DNA from: CAZGMN01 sp964645765
GTDB lineage: Bacteria; Acidobacteriota; Aminicenantia; Aminicenantales; Aminicenantaceae
DNA length: 64,000 nucleotides
Assembly: GCA_964645765.1 (NCBI GenBank)
Contig: CAZYBE010000015.1
Span: 12,979-76,978 of the forward strand
Direction: 5' to 3'
Every line of letters starts with the position of its first letter. Position 1 is the first letter of the stretch. Both the position numbers and the translations under genes were made by a program. The notes beneath the pieces are model-generated. The model did not search any database, was not told the origin of the DNA, and saw nothing but the letters and a program-made list of their open reading frames with translations. Below, piece by piece: positions 25,035-33,442 of this stretch.

Positions 25035-26624
25035 TTATTTTTTGCTGGGGCGGGTCTCTTTTTTAGGAACAGTCTCCTCATCATGAATCTTGGTCAAGTC
25101 ATCTGTCTTGGCCAGGGTCTTGTAATTCAACTCGACAAAACGGACAAGAGCATCAACGACTTCAGAGTCGAACTGCTTCCCTTTCAGGGCACTGCACTTT
25201 TCAAGAGCCTTTTTTAATGATAAGGGCTTGTTATACGGCCTCTGGGTGGTCATGGCGTCAAAAGCATCTGCTGCGCCTATGATCCGGGCACCGAGCGGAA
25301 TCTTGTCGCCCTTCAGAGCATCCGGATACCCTGAACCATCATAATGTTCGTGATGATGGCGAATCGTGGGCAGGACAAAACTGAGATACTCGATTGGCCT
25401 GAGAATATTCTCACCGGTGAGAACATGGGCCTGGATGGAATGGAATTCAACCGTGGAGAGAGCGCTTTCTTTGCCGATGATATGCTCCCTGACGCCGATT
25501 TTGCCGATATCATGGAGCTCTGCTGCTGTTTTTATTCGCTTGCATTCCTCTTCGCTCAGCTTCATCTCTTGGGCGATGCCGAGCGCATAACGGCTCGTCC
25601 TCTGCGAGTGCCCTCGTGTGTAAGGGTCTTTTGCCTCCACAGTGTTCATCAGCGCCAGGATGGCTTCATGGTAGGCTTTCTGAAGGTCCTCGTAGAGTCG
25701 AGAGTTCTCTATGGCGATTGCCGACTGGTTGGCCAGAGCCGAAAGAAGGGCGACATCGTTTTCATCAAAGCAGTCCGGTTTTTCGCGGTTATCAACATAG
25801 ATCACACCCAAGACTCCCATTTTGCTCACCAGCGGAGCGCAAATCACAGAGCGAATATTCATGCTGAGCACACTTTCTGCGGCTGAAAAGCGGTTGTCTT
25901 GAAAGGCATCGTTGGCCAGAATACAGACTTTCTCTTTGACCGATTTGTCGACCATGCTCTTGGAAACATGAAAAGGCTGGGGAGAAGCCTCGCCTCTTTC
26001 TTTGATGAATTTTGGCACGAAATCATTTTCTTTCTCTCTGAGCAGAATACAGACTCTTTGCACATCGGGAAATACGCCAAGCAATTTTTCAGATATCTGA
26101 TTGAGCAGTTCATCAACCGATTGCATGGAATTGATGGTGTTGCCCACTTCGTAGATGATTTCAAGGTTTTTGATCAACTTTCCGATAAGGGCCTGCTTTT
26201 TGGCATCGAACTTTTTAACTTCCAGCATAGTGAGTTCGGGAGAGGCGACAACCTCATCAATCTGGTTTAAGAGAAGGTTAAGAGGAGCCTTGGTGGTGCT
26301 GAGCGGCTCGCCTTCTTTCCATTTGAAGCCTGTGCTTAAGTCCTCGCCAAGAACCTTGATTTTGGTGTCGCCGAGCCTTATCAGGTCGCCCGGGATTAAG
26401 ACCTGGCGCATGACTCGATTTTCGTTGATGAAGGAGCCATTCAAACTGTCTTTATCATAAAAAATGAAAGCATCGCCTTCGCGAACGACCTCGGCATGGA
26501 TTCTTGACAGCTTCTTGTCGTTGAGGACAACATCGCACATGGAGTCGCGGCCCATGACCGTGCGCACGCGGCCGAGTTCCCAGACGCTGTTTTTCTCCTG
26601 GCCTTCGATACAGATGAATTTCAT
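25035..26624 (-). CDS. FHA-GAF-HD-GYP signalling protein
   Basis: 529 residues. An N-terminal FHA domain (about 18-95, 'VMGRDSMCDVVLNDKKLSRIHAEV') binds phosphothreonine. A GAF domain (about 165-310) binds small ligands. A C-terminal HD-GYP domain (about 335-510) carries ELHDIGKIG, the His ligands in RHHHEHYDG and the GYP motif as DGSGYP. HD-GYP enzymes hydrolyse cyclic-di-GMP. The combination would couple a Ser/Thr-kinase signal to second-messenger turnover. The C-terminus is charged (KKETRPSKK). The ribosome site is weak (GAGAGCTAAGCCG). No kinase gene is next to it. Confidence 0.92.
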   Translation of the reverse strand: MKFICIEGQEKNSVWELGRVRTVMGRDSMCDVVLNDKKLSRIHAEVVREGDAFIFYDKDSLNGSFINENRVMRQVLIPGDLIRLGDTKIKVLGEDLSTGFKWKEGEPLSTTKAPLNLLLNQIDEVVASPELTMLEVKKFDAKKQALIGKLIKNLEIIYEVGNTINSMQSVDELLNQISEKLLGVFPDVQRVCILLREKENDFVPKFIKERGEASPQPFHVSKSMVDKSVKEKVCILANDAFQDNRFSAAESVLSMNIRSVICAPLVSKMGVLGVIYVDNREKPDCFDENDVALLSALANQSAIAIENSRLYEDLQKAYHEAILALMNTVEAKDPYTRGHSQRTSRYALGIAQEMKLSEEECKRIKTAAELHDIGKIGVREHIIGKESALSTVEFHSIQAHVLTGENILRPIEYLSFVLPTIRHHHEHYDGSGYPDALKGDKIPLGARIIGAADAFDAMTTQRPYNKPLSLKKALEKCSALKGKQFDSEVVDALVRFVELNYKTLAKTDDLTKIHDEETVPKKETRPSKK

Positions 26625-26967
26625 CGGCTTAGCTCTCGGTTAATCCTTGAAGAGAGAAATGTTTCGCGGAAAAGTGAGCTGAGATTCTTTTTTACTCCTT
26701 CGCAATCTTCTAATCTCCGCTCCCTCTGCCTTTGCCCGAGCAAAAGCAATATTTTCCATCGCCCAACGGAAAAATTTATAACACAGGAAAGATTTGAAGT
26801 CAAACAAAGCAAAAAGGAATAAAATCAAAAAAAAGAGATCATTACCCCGCTCCGCTCCTGGCAGTGGCACATAAAATATAAGGCTTTTATTGGCTGAATA
26901 AGGAAAAAATTTATCTTTAAGAATTAAGTTTTGGAGCGAAAAAAAATTTAAATTTTTTGAGGGACAA
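26625..26967. other. Gene-free interval before the FHA gene
   Basis: Short frames here are A/K-rich and lack ribosome sites. The 3' side of tRNA-Glu meets an A/T-only palindrome (26941-26958, AAAAAATTTAAATTTTTT), a doubtful terminator. No good promoter was recognised for the FHA gene. Confidence 0.4.
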
Positions 26968-27043
26968 TGGCAGCGCTACGGGGATTCGAACCCCGGTTTG
27001 ATGGCTGAGAACCACCCGTCCTAGTCCCCTAGACGATAGCGCC
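26968..27043 (-). tRNA. tRNA-Glu (anticodon CTC)
   Basis: On the minus strand: the acceptor stem GGCGCTA pairs with TAGCGCT (first pair G-U). The anticodon stem GGTGG/CCATC encloses TTCTCAG (anticodon CTC, codon GAG). The T arm is CGGGG-TTCGAAT-CCCCG. The discriminator is G and CCA is encoded (26970-26968). Confidence 0.95.
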
Positions 27044-27052
27044 GAAGTCAAC

Positions 27053-27081
27053 AAAATAGCAAACAGGCCTTTTGTTGTCAA
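27053..27081 (-). promoter_or_regulatory. Sigma-70 promoter of tRNA-Glu
   Basis: On the minus strand: TTGACA (27081-27076), a 17-base spacer and TATTTT (27058-27053), ending 10 bases before the tRNA. Confidence 0.6.
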
Positions 27082-27098
27082 TCCATCGTATTTCCATC

Positions 27099-28841
27099 TT
27101 ATTTTTTTGCGGACATGAGCATCTTGGCCCTGACTTCACCGCCGTTTATTCTCCAGAGCATGGGCATTGGCCTGTCAACTCCTTCTATGGACTCGGGCGT
27201 ATTCTCCCAGCGGTAGTTGAGAATCAGGTTATAATCTGAAAAATGCTGCCATCGCCGGCGAGGAAGACCAGTCACCATATGGAAATGATTGGCTGGCATT
27301 CCGACTTTGACCAGGCTGGCATGTATGTGGTCAAATGTAACAAATGTATGGGGCCAGGAATAATTGGAAGCATGGCAGCATCTCTCGCTAAGCTTCGCTG
27401 GAAGCTCGACGCTCTGGGCTTCATCCTGGATCATGGTGAACGTCGCCGAAAGGTCAGAATAGGCCAATCTCCCTGCCATGCCGGTTATCCCCTTGGGCGA
27501 GATAAAGCCCACTGAAAAGCCAAGTCCTGGAAAATAGTATTCAATGGCTTTGAAAAGATATGCCTCCTGAGCATAATCCAGGGAGGCGCTGCCTGAGTTG
27601 TTTCCGTCGATAAAACCTCTCTTCATCCAGATTTCATTCTTGTAAGGAGCGAGGTCGAGCTTAATTTCGCCGGCGATCTTTTCTATCTCCCAAGGCTCAT
27701 AGACTTTTCGAAAATCCATGAATAAGGGCGGCTTCCCTCCAGTCAAGTAACAGTAAGCAATCATAGTCAGAAGGCCCTGGATGTCGTTCTCTGTAGAAAA
27801 AGGAATCACGGTCTTTGCTCCAGTATGGTCTTCAGTCGAATTAAACAGGGATTCAGCGATATCAGCCGTCGTCAGAGGTATTCCTCGCCTGTCCGAACCC
27901 CAGGCGAGCTGGCTTGTCCAGCCTCCTCCGATGGCGTTTATCTCCCTCATGTAGTTCCTGATGATCAGGTAGAGAGCCAATCCCTCATCGAGCTTGTTCC
28001 TGTCTTCCTCAGAAAGCTGAGGCGGACGGATATCTTTTTGGGTGTAAACGGCTTTTTTGAACTCGACAATCTCTTCGGTGTTGGAGAAGATGCGATTCTT
28101 GAACTTAATGTTCATCACCCAGTTCCTCAGCCCTTTGAGCTCCTCTGGGTCGTAGCCTCCTTTCTTGTGAATCATGTCAGCAAAAATCTTCATCGATTCG
28201 CGCGTCGACTCGAGGCCGAAGAAACGCCTGGCCGCATGAACATGATTTATGGCTGTCTCCATCTGCATCGAGTCCGTATCAACCGAAAGATATCTTTTTC
28301 CCCGCAGTGCGACTGTAGCCATCATGGCATAGGCAAGGTCAATTATTTCATCCTTGGTCTTTGGGTCAAATTCCGGATTCATGCCTGTCTCTGGCATGTT
28401 TCCGATGACCATCGGACAGAGACGGCCGGTCTGGGCATAGGCACCGACTAGAGCATCGATTCCCACCACTCCGGGCTTGGGTGCATTGTTGCCCCCGATA
28501 CAGGCTAAGGGAGTTGTCGGAGGAAAATGGGCGGTGAGGGCCATGGCGCTTTTTCCAGGGAAGAACCAGGTGTCAGGGACGATGACCATGGCTTCCACTC
28601 CGGCTTCCTTCATTTGCTTAGCGCCGGAGTCGGCTGTTGCCTCGCTATCGATAAGATGAGAGCAGTAAAAAATGTTCAGAGCAGTTCCGTCAGGCATCCT
28701 CAGGCGTTCTGCCAGAAGATTGGCTGTCATCATTCCTATGTTGAACGCCCTCTGCCGCGAAGCCTCGTCAATTCTCGGGTCGCAGGGAACGAAAATTCCC
28801 AAACAGGGAACGTTTGACTTTTTCTCTTTAACGAAGGGCAT
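27099..28841 (-). CDS. fucI: L-fucose isomerase family protein
   Basis: 580 residues, close to the 590 of E. coli FucI, which converts L-fucose to L-fuculose using Mn2+. The N-terminus 'LGIFVPCDPRIDEASRQRA' and the middle IGNMPETGMNPEFD agree with the family. Metal-binding residues are present as Glu in PFSTENDIQG, Asp in FMDFRKVY and His in ANHFHMVTG. D-arabinose is a usual alternative substrate. AAGGAGG lies 5-11 bases before the ATG. No fuculokinase, aldolase or fucose transporter is adjacent, so the pathway context is missing; the symporter at 7.2 kb is a distant candidate only. Confidence 0.92.
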   Translation of the reverse strand: MPFVKEKKSNVPCLGIFVPCDPRIDEASRQRAFNIGMMTANLLAERLRMPDGTALNIFYCSHLIDSEATADSGAKQMKEAGVEAMVIVPDTWFFPGKSAMALTAHFPPTTPLACIGGNNAPKPGVVGIDALVGAYAQTGRLCPMVIGNMPETGMNPEFDPKTKDEIIDLAYAMMATVALRGKRYLSVDTDSMQMETAINHVHAARRFFGLESTRESMKIFADMIHKKGGYDPEELKGLRNWVMNIKFKNRIFSNTEEIVEFKKAVYTQKDIRPPQLSEEDRNKLDEGLALYLIIRNYMREINAIGGGWTSQLAWGSDRRGIPLTTADIAESLFNSTEDHTGAKTVIPFSTENDIQGLLTMIAYCYLTGGKPPLFMDFRKVYEPWEIEKIAGEIKLDLAPYKNEIWMKRGFIDGNNSGSASLDYAQEAYLFKAIEYYFPGLGFSVGFISPKGITGMAGRLAYSDLSATFTMIQDEAQSVELPAKLSERCCHASNYSWPHTFVTFDHIHASLVKVGMPANHFHMVTGLPRRRWQHFSDYNLILNYRWENTPESIEGVDRPMPMLWRINGGEVRAKMLMSAKK

Positions 28842-28983
28842 CTTTCCTCCTTAAGGCTGAATGATTCGCCGGATCGAATTCAATCCTGGCATTTATTCAA
28901 AACATTTGCCAACCAGGGCTTGACTTAACTTGTGTATTATAGATGAATTTTTTATCCTTATAAATAAGGATGAACAAGGAGTT

Positions 28984-29916
28984 CTAAATATACTCGATGG
29001 TGGCTGGAGGCTTTGATGTAATCTCATAAGCCACGCGAACCACCTCTGGAATTTCGCTGGTTATCCTCCTGGAGATCTTCATCAGAGTTTTCCAGGGAAT
29101 GGGAGTAGGCTCAGCAGTCATGGCGTCCTTGCTCTCCACTGAACGGACGATGATGATCTGGCCATATTTTCTCTGGCCGCCTTCCACTCCTGTTCCCCTG
29201 TCACTCAACAAGACAGCAAAAGCCTGGAAAGGCCTTAGCGGCCCGACTTCCTCCTCGACGATCTGGGTTGCCTTTCGGACAAGAGAAACTCTTTCTGGCG
29301 TCACCTCGCCGACCACCCTTGTGGCTAACCCGGGGCCTGGGAAGGGCATCCTACCGTAAGTTCCCTTTGGAAGCCCCAGTGCCTTGGCAACTTTTCTTAC
29401 TTCATGCTTGAACAGGTCTTTGAGAGGCTCGATGACTTTAAAGCCAAAGCCTTTCTCAGGGTCTATTCCAATCTGCTCCAGAATGTTGTGCTGGGTTTTG
29501 AGGCCTCCCTTGGTCTCGATAATATCAGCGGCAATGGTTCCCTGCACCAAAAATTTGGCTTCGCTTTTCAGGACTTCCCTTCCAAAAACAGTGTAAAAAG
29601 TGTGGCGAAAAGCTTTTCTCTTCTCCTCCGGCTCAATCATGCCTTTAAGAACACGGAAAAACTCGTCCTGAGCTCCTATGACATCGACCTTGATCCCGAA
29701 CTCAGAAAATGCCCTGCTCACATTTTCCGCTTCTTTCTCCCTCATCAACCCATCATCGATAAAAATCACCTTTAAACTCGAGCCTATGGCTCTGTAGGCA
29801 AGGACGGTGCAGGTAGAGCTGTCAACCCCCCCGGATAAAGCTGAAATCGCCTTGCCGGACCCGATGATGGCTCTTATCTCCTTCACTTTTTCTTCAATGA
29901 ATTCTCTTTCATTCAT
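28984..29916 (-). CDS. guaA: GMP synthase ATP-pyrophosphatase subunit (stand-alone)
   Basis: 310 residues from the ATG at 29916, which has AAGGAG 9-14 bases upstream; an in-frame ATG at 29946 falls within the predicted -10 box and is rejected. The PP-loop is SALSGGVDSST near residue 30. The protein ends with the dimerisation domain and the family tail KPPATIEYI. It aminates XMP to GMP. The usual N-terminal glutamine amidotransferase domain (about 190 residues) is missing, and no such gene is next door. This is the two-subunit layout (GuaAa + GuaAb) known mainly from archaea and some bacteria. Confidence 0.92.
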   Translation of the reverse strand: MNEREFIEEKVKEIRAIIGSGKAISALSGGVDSSTCTVLAYRAIGSSLKVIFIDDGLMREKEAENVSRAFSEFGIKVDVIGAQDEFFRVLKGMIEPEEKRKAFRHTFYTVFGREVLKSEAKFLVQGTIAADIIETKGGLKTQHNILEQIGIDPEKGFGFKVIEPLKDLFKHEVRKVAKALGLPKGTYGRMPFPGPGLATRVVGEVTPERVSLVRKATQIVEEEVGPLRPFQAFAVLLSDRGTGVEGGQRKYGQIIIVRSVESKDAMTAEPTPIPWKTLMKISRRITSEIPEVVRVAYEITSKPPATIEYI

Positions 29917-29941
29917 GCTTCCTCTCCTTATTGCCTTCGAA

Positions 29942-29970
29942 ATCATACATTATCTTAAAAAAAATAGTAA
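29942..29970 (-). promoter_or_regulatory. Possible sigma-70 promoter of guaA
   Basis: On the minus strand: TTACTA (29970-29965), a 17-base spacer and TATGAT (29947-29942), about 25 bases before the chosen start at 29916. Confidence 0.4.
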
Positions 29971-30123
29971 GCCCTGGTCTTTTTCATTTTATTGAAAGTC
30001 ACCTTCCCTCACCTTTAGAGGTTAAAGAAGCTTTAAAAAATTCATCATCAAATCCACCAGGAAAGGGGATTGTCACTCTTCGCTCTTTTTGAGATTATCT
30101 GCTTGCCAAGATTTTTTGATTGA

Positions 30124-30209
30124 GAAGAGGGCCTCTCCAAGGCGCCAGCAAGAATAACAAGAATAAAAAGGAAGCAGGCATAAAGGAGGACCCCTCTCAG
30201 GCCCTCTTC
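30124..30209. repeat. Inverted repeat downstream of the DUF1846 gene
   Basis: GAAGAGGGCCT (30124-30134) pairs perfectly with AGGCCCTCTTC (30199-30209) across a 64-base A-rich loop, 16 bases beyond the stop codon of the DUF1846 gene. Confidence 0.5.
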
Positions 30210-30224
30210 TTCTCCCTCCAGTCT

Positions 30225-31766
30225 TTAAGATGTAAAAAGATTCTTTGTAGAAAAATTAGGCTCGCTGGTGAGATTGACCCCTAATCTTTTTAATCCCGCT
30301 TCATCACCGGGCGGAGGAATATGGGTCAGATGGACTTCGCATCCTTCAAGCTCTTTCAATTTCTTCAAGGCCAGTTGAGCGGCAGGGTTTGTAGTCGCAC
30401 TGATACTGATACTGATCAGGGTTTCCTCCAAGTCCAAACTGAGCGATTTTGATTTCAAGATATTTTCTTTTAGATTCGAGATGGACTCGATGATGTTTGG
30501 CGACAGCAAATGAATTTCATCAGGAATTCCAGCCAGCTTCTTCACGGCGTTTAAAACAAGGCTGGAGGCAGCATGCATAAGAGGAGAGTTCTTTCCGGTT
30601 AGAATTGAGCCATCCTTTAATTCGATAGCTGCTCCGCAAAATATCCCTTTGTTTCCTTTTCTCCGTTCTCTTGCCTCCTTGGCGGCCTGCCTTGCTGGCT
30701 CAACCACCCTCCTCTGCTCCGGCTTGACATTCAGCTCTTTCATCAGAAGCTCTGCCCTTTGGACAGTGTCACTCTCCACGAACCCCATGACATACTCGCA
30801 GGAATACCTGAAATATCTTCTGATGATTTCCTGCTTGGAAGCCTCAATAACAGCTTCAGGATTCGTAATTCCCGAACTTGCCCGATTCACGCCCATATCT
30901 GTAGGGGACCTAAAGACTGACTCTTCCCCTGTTAATTTTTTTAGGATTCGCCTCAAGACAGGGAAGATTTCGACATCGCGGTTATAGTTCACGGCAGGCT
31001 GGCCATAAGCCTCCAAATGGAATGGATCGATGAGATTGAAATCTCCGATATCAGCTGTGGCTGCCTCGTAGGCCACGTTCACCGGATGTTTCAAAGGCAA
31101 ATCCCAGATAGGGAAAGTTTCAAACTTGGCATATCCGGATCTTACCCCACGTTTGTGGTCATGGTAGAGCTGCGAAAGACATGTCGCCAATTTACCGCTT
31201 CCTGGGCCGGGGCCGGTGACGATGACCAATGGCTTTTCAATGAGAACATACTCATTGGCTCCATAGCCTTCATCGCTGACGATAAGGTCGATATCTGTGG
31301 GATAGCCCTTTGTGATGCGGTGGGTATAGACTTTTATATTTTGCCGCTCTAGCCTATTCTTGAATATCCTGGCTGCAGGCTGGTTATCAAAGCGAGTTAT
31401 GACGACAGCCAAAACATCGAGGTCCCAATCTCTTAAATCATCAATCAATTTCAGGGCATCGACATCATAGGTGATTCCAAAATCTGCCCTGAGCTTCTTT
31501 CTTTCTATATCACCGGCATAAATGCAGAGCAAAATATCGGCCTTATCCTTGAGCTGCTTGAGGAGTCTCATCTTGACATTGGGGTCATAACCGGGCAAGA
31601 CCCTTGCAGCATGATAATCAAAGAGGAGCTTTCCGCCAAACTCAAGGTATAATCTGTTGTTAAAAGTCTTCATCTTTTCCAGGATGGCCAAGGTCTGCTC
31701 TTTCAAGTACTTCTCATTATCAAAACCTTCGTTTTTTCCCATTTTTCGATTCTTGCTCTTTATCAT
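30225..31766 (-). CDS. DUF1846 family protein
   Basis: 513 residues from the ATG at 31766. A TTG 45 bases further up and an ATG at 31742 (MGKNEGFDNEKYL) are alternatives; family members usually begin close to 'FDNEKYL', which favours 31742. Conserved-looking segments are 'RLYLEFGGKLLFDYHAARVLPGYDPN', given here only as the region near residues 30-55, plus TGPGPGSGKLATCLSQ (a P-loop-like glycine turn) and a C-terminal 'LALKKLKELEGCEVH'. The family is widespread in Firmicutes and some other phyla; its biochemical function is not established. It is transcribed leftward, away from the polysaccharide operon. Confidence 0.85.
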   Translation of the reverse strand: MIKSKNRKMGKNEGFDNEKYLKEQTLAILEKMKTFNNRLYLEFGGKLLFDYHAARVLPGYDPNVKMRLLKQLKDKADILLCIYAGDIERKKLRADFGITYDVDALKLIDDLRDWDLDVLAVVITRFDNQPAARIFKNRLERQNIKVYTHRITKGYPTDIDLIVSDEGYGANEYVLIEKPLVIVTGPGPGSGKLATCLSQLYHDHKRGVRSGYAKFETFPIWDLPLKHPVNVAYEAATADIGDFNLIDPFHLEAYGQPAVNYNRDVEIFPVLRRILKKLTGEESVFRSPTDMGVNRASSGITNPEAVIEASKQEIIRRYFRYSCEYVMGFVESDTVQRAELLMKELNVKPEQRRVVEPARQAAKEARERRKGNKGIFCGAAIELKDGSILTGKNSPLMHAASSLVLNAVKKLAGIPDEIHLLSPNIIESISNLKENILKSKSLSLDLEETLISISISATTNPAAQLALKKLKELEGCEVHLTHIPPPGDEAGLKRLGVNLTSEPNFSTKNLFTS

Positions 31767-32138
31767 CTCCGGCTTTGTCTCTCTAATAAATAATTCCTCC
31801 CTTGATGTCAATATCTAATCTTGAGTTCCATTCGAAAGATAAAAAATTTGTCCCTTTCCTCTCGAAGAGACAGCGACAGAAACCAGAGCATCCAACTGGA
31901 AATTACCTCAATACATCCTTTAAGACGAGAATAAATCATCCTTTCAGGTGAGAGAAAACGGGGAAAGTCACCCTGCAAATCATCCTTAAAGGCTATTTAC
32001 TCAGGGTGTGATTTTTATTTATTGTATTTAAGCGTAGCGAAGACTCTTGCATTAAGTTCTTATGTACAAATATATTGACGAACTCGATGATAAGTGATTA
32101 TAATTTATTAAATTATCGGAAATGAGCGGAAAACTTCA
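31767..32138. other. Intergenic region before the polysaccharide operon
   Basis: It holds the operon promoter (32075-32104). Further up is an inverted repeat CACCCTG (31969-31975) / CAGGGTG (32002-32008) followed by a T-rich stretch, which could be an operator or an attenuator-like hairpin. No gene is seen. Confidence 0.45.
32075..32104 (+). promoter_or_regulatory. Sigma-70 promoter of the polysaccharide operon
   Basis: TTGACG (32075-32080), an 18-base spacer and a perfect TATAAT (32099-32104), 34 bases before the start of the Wza-like gene. Confidence 0.55.
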
Positions 32139-33428
32139 ATGAGTAAAGTAGCCCTAAAAGGCCTGCTTGCGCTAGCGGTCTTTTGGTTTTTTTCCTGTGC
32201 TTCTCACCGTGCTGTTCAGCTTATCAATTTGACCACAAATGAACTCCCATCAGAAACTGAGCTTGTTCTGACCACAACAAATCCAGTCCAGTATAAAGAC
32301 ACAAAGTTAAAAAATCCCCCTTGTTTGATAATAAATTTTCCAGAAAACAAAGTCTTTAGCAAAGTTGAAGATGAGTTGAAAATAAACAAGGGACCGATCA
32401 AAAATATAAAAAATGAGTATTACCAGGGGGGGAACAAAGACCAGCACCAACTCAATCTCTTGATTGTGGAGCTCGCTCAGGATTTACCTTATAAAATCGC
32501 TCAGAGTGGCAGCTCAATCATAATAAAAATAGAAAATCCCAAACAATCTCCTCTCCCACAAAAAGAAAAAAAAGTTGAAGCTCAAAATGAGGAGAAGGAA
32601 AAGCCCTTTGTCCTCCAACCGGCATATCTAATTGGCCCAGAAGACGTGCTGACCATAGAAGTCTGGAAGAACCCTGATGTATCAGGAGAGGTGACAGTCG
32701 ATTATAAAGGTGATATCAAACTTCCTCCGGTAAGAAAGTTGAGTGTTGCAGGGATGGCGACCTTCCAATTAGAGGAGGAATTGACCAAAGCTCTTTCAAA
32801 ATATTTAATCGACCCCATAGTCTTCGTTAAGGTGAAAGAATACAACAGCCAGAGAGTTATCGCTCTGGGAGAAATAGCTACTGGAATGTACAACTTGAAA
32901 AGAAGGACAACCTTGGCTGAGTTCCTAGGGCAGATAGGAGGAACCAAAATCAATTCCGACATCTTTCACATCAAGTTGATCAAAAAGGATGGAAAAATTT
33001 TCAGCTATGATTTAAACGAATTGCTCAATGATCCAAAAAAATCTGAGGAAGTCGTTGTTTCCGGAGGAGATACAGTTTATATTCCGCCTTTAGAGATGAA
33101 TAAAGTCTTTGTTCTGGGGGAAGTGAAGGGTCCCAATGTCATCAATATCAAAGGAAAATTAACCATAACCGAAGCCATCGCCCAAGCGGGTGGCTTTACC
33201 CCAAATGCTGTCAAAAGCAGTGTTCTTGTCATTCGTGGAGAATTGGGCTCCCAGAAAGGATTCCGGCTCAATCTCAATCAGCTCTTGAAGCGTGGCGACC
33301 TCAGCCAGAATATTGAGTTAAAGCCAGGGGATATTGTCTATGTGCCCAAGAGCTTTGTTGCCGATATTGAGCGATTTCTAGGAGCCATGGCTCTTCCTAT
33401 GACATGGTATCTTTGGCTAAGGCGATAA
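32139..33428 (+). CDS. Wza-like polysaccharide export outer-membrane lipoprotein
   Basis: 429 residues. The signal peptide ends in a lipobox-like FFSCAS (Cys near residue 20). A beta-rich N-terminal segment (about 40-130) resembles an AMIN domain. The polysaccharide export (PES/Poly_export) domain then starts at 'YLIGPEDVLTIEVWKNPDVSGEV' (about residue 163 on). Two SLBB-like repeats follow ('ALGEIATGMYNLKRR', 'VLGEVKGPNVINI'). The C-terminal hydrophobic helix 'FLGAMALPMTWYLWLRR' fits the amphipathic barrel of Wza. The protein would form the outer-membrane exit channel. It is the first gene of the rightward operon, 14 bases before the co-polymerase gene. The AMIN-like extension is unusual for Wza. 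Confidence 0.9.
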   Translation: MSKVALKGLLALAVFWFFSCASHRAVQLINLTTNELPSETELVLTTTNPVQYKDTKLKNPPCLIINFPENKVFSKVEDELKINKGPIKNIKNEYYQGGNKDQHQLNLLIVELAQDLPYKIAQSGSSIIIKIENPKQSPLPQKEKKVEAQNEEKEKPFVLQPAYLIGPEDVLTIEVWKNPDVSGEVTVDYKGDIKLPPVRKLSVAGMATFQLEEELTKALSKYLIDPIVFVKVKEYNSQRVIALGEIATGMYNLKRRTTLAEFLGQIGGTKINSDIFHIKLIKKDGKIFSYDLNELLNDPKKSEEVVVSGGDTVYIPPLEMNKVFVLGEVKGPNVINIKGKLTITEAIAQAGGFTPNAVKSSVLVIRGELGSQKGFRLNLNQLLKRGDLSQNIELKPGDIVYVPKSFVADIERFLGAMALPMTWYLWLRR

Positions 33429-33442
33429 AGAGGTGAACAAAA

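Larger units (their letters stand above)
29917..30224. other. Gene-free interval between guaA and the DUF1846 gene
   Basis: It contains the guaA promoter and an 11-bp inverted repeat (see 30124-30209). No coding frame is supported. Confidence 0.5.

Noticed and set aside
26621..26870. Two overlapping short minus-strand frames upstream of the FHA gene
   Set aside because: No Shine-Dalgarno, A/T-driven composition, mutually overlapping; treated as non-coding.
26941..26958. A/T-only palindrome after tRNA-Glu as a terminator
   Set aside because: An all-A/T stem would be too weak; kept only as a note.
27825..28451. 208-codon plus-strand frame inside fucI
   Set aside because: Antisense to a complete, well-matched fucI.
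31969..32008. Inverted repeat CACCCTG/CAGGGTG as a riboswitch or terminator
   Set aside because: Seven-bp stem with a 26-base loop, lying upstream of the mapped promoter; no known riboswitch pattern.
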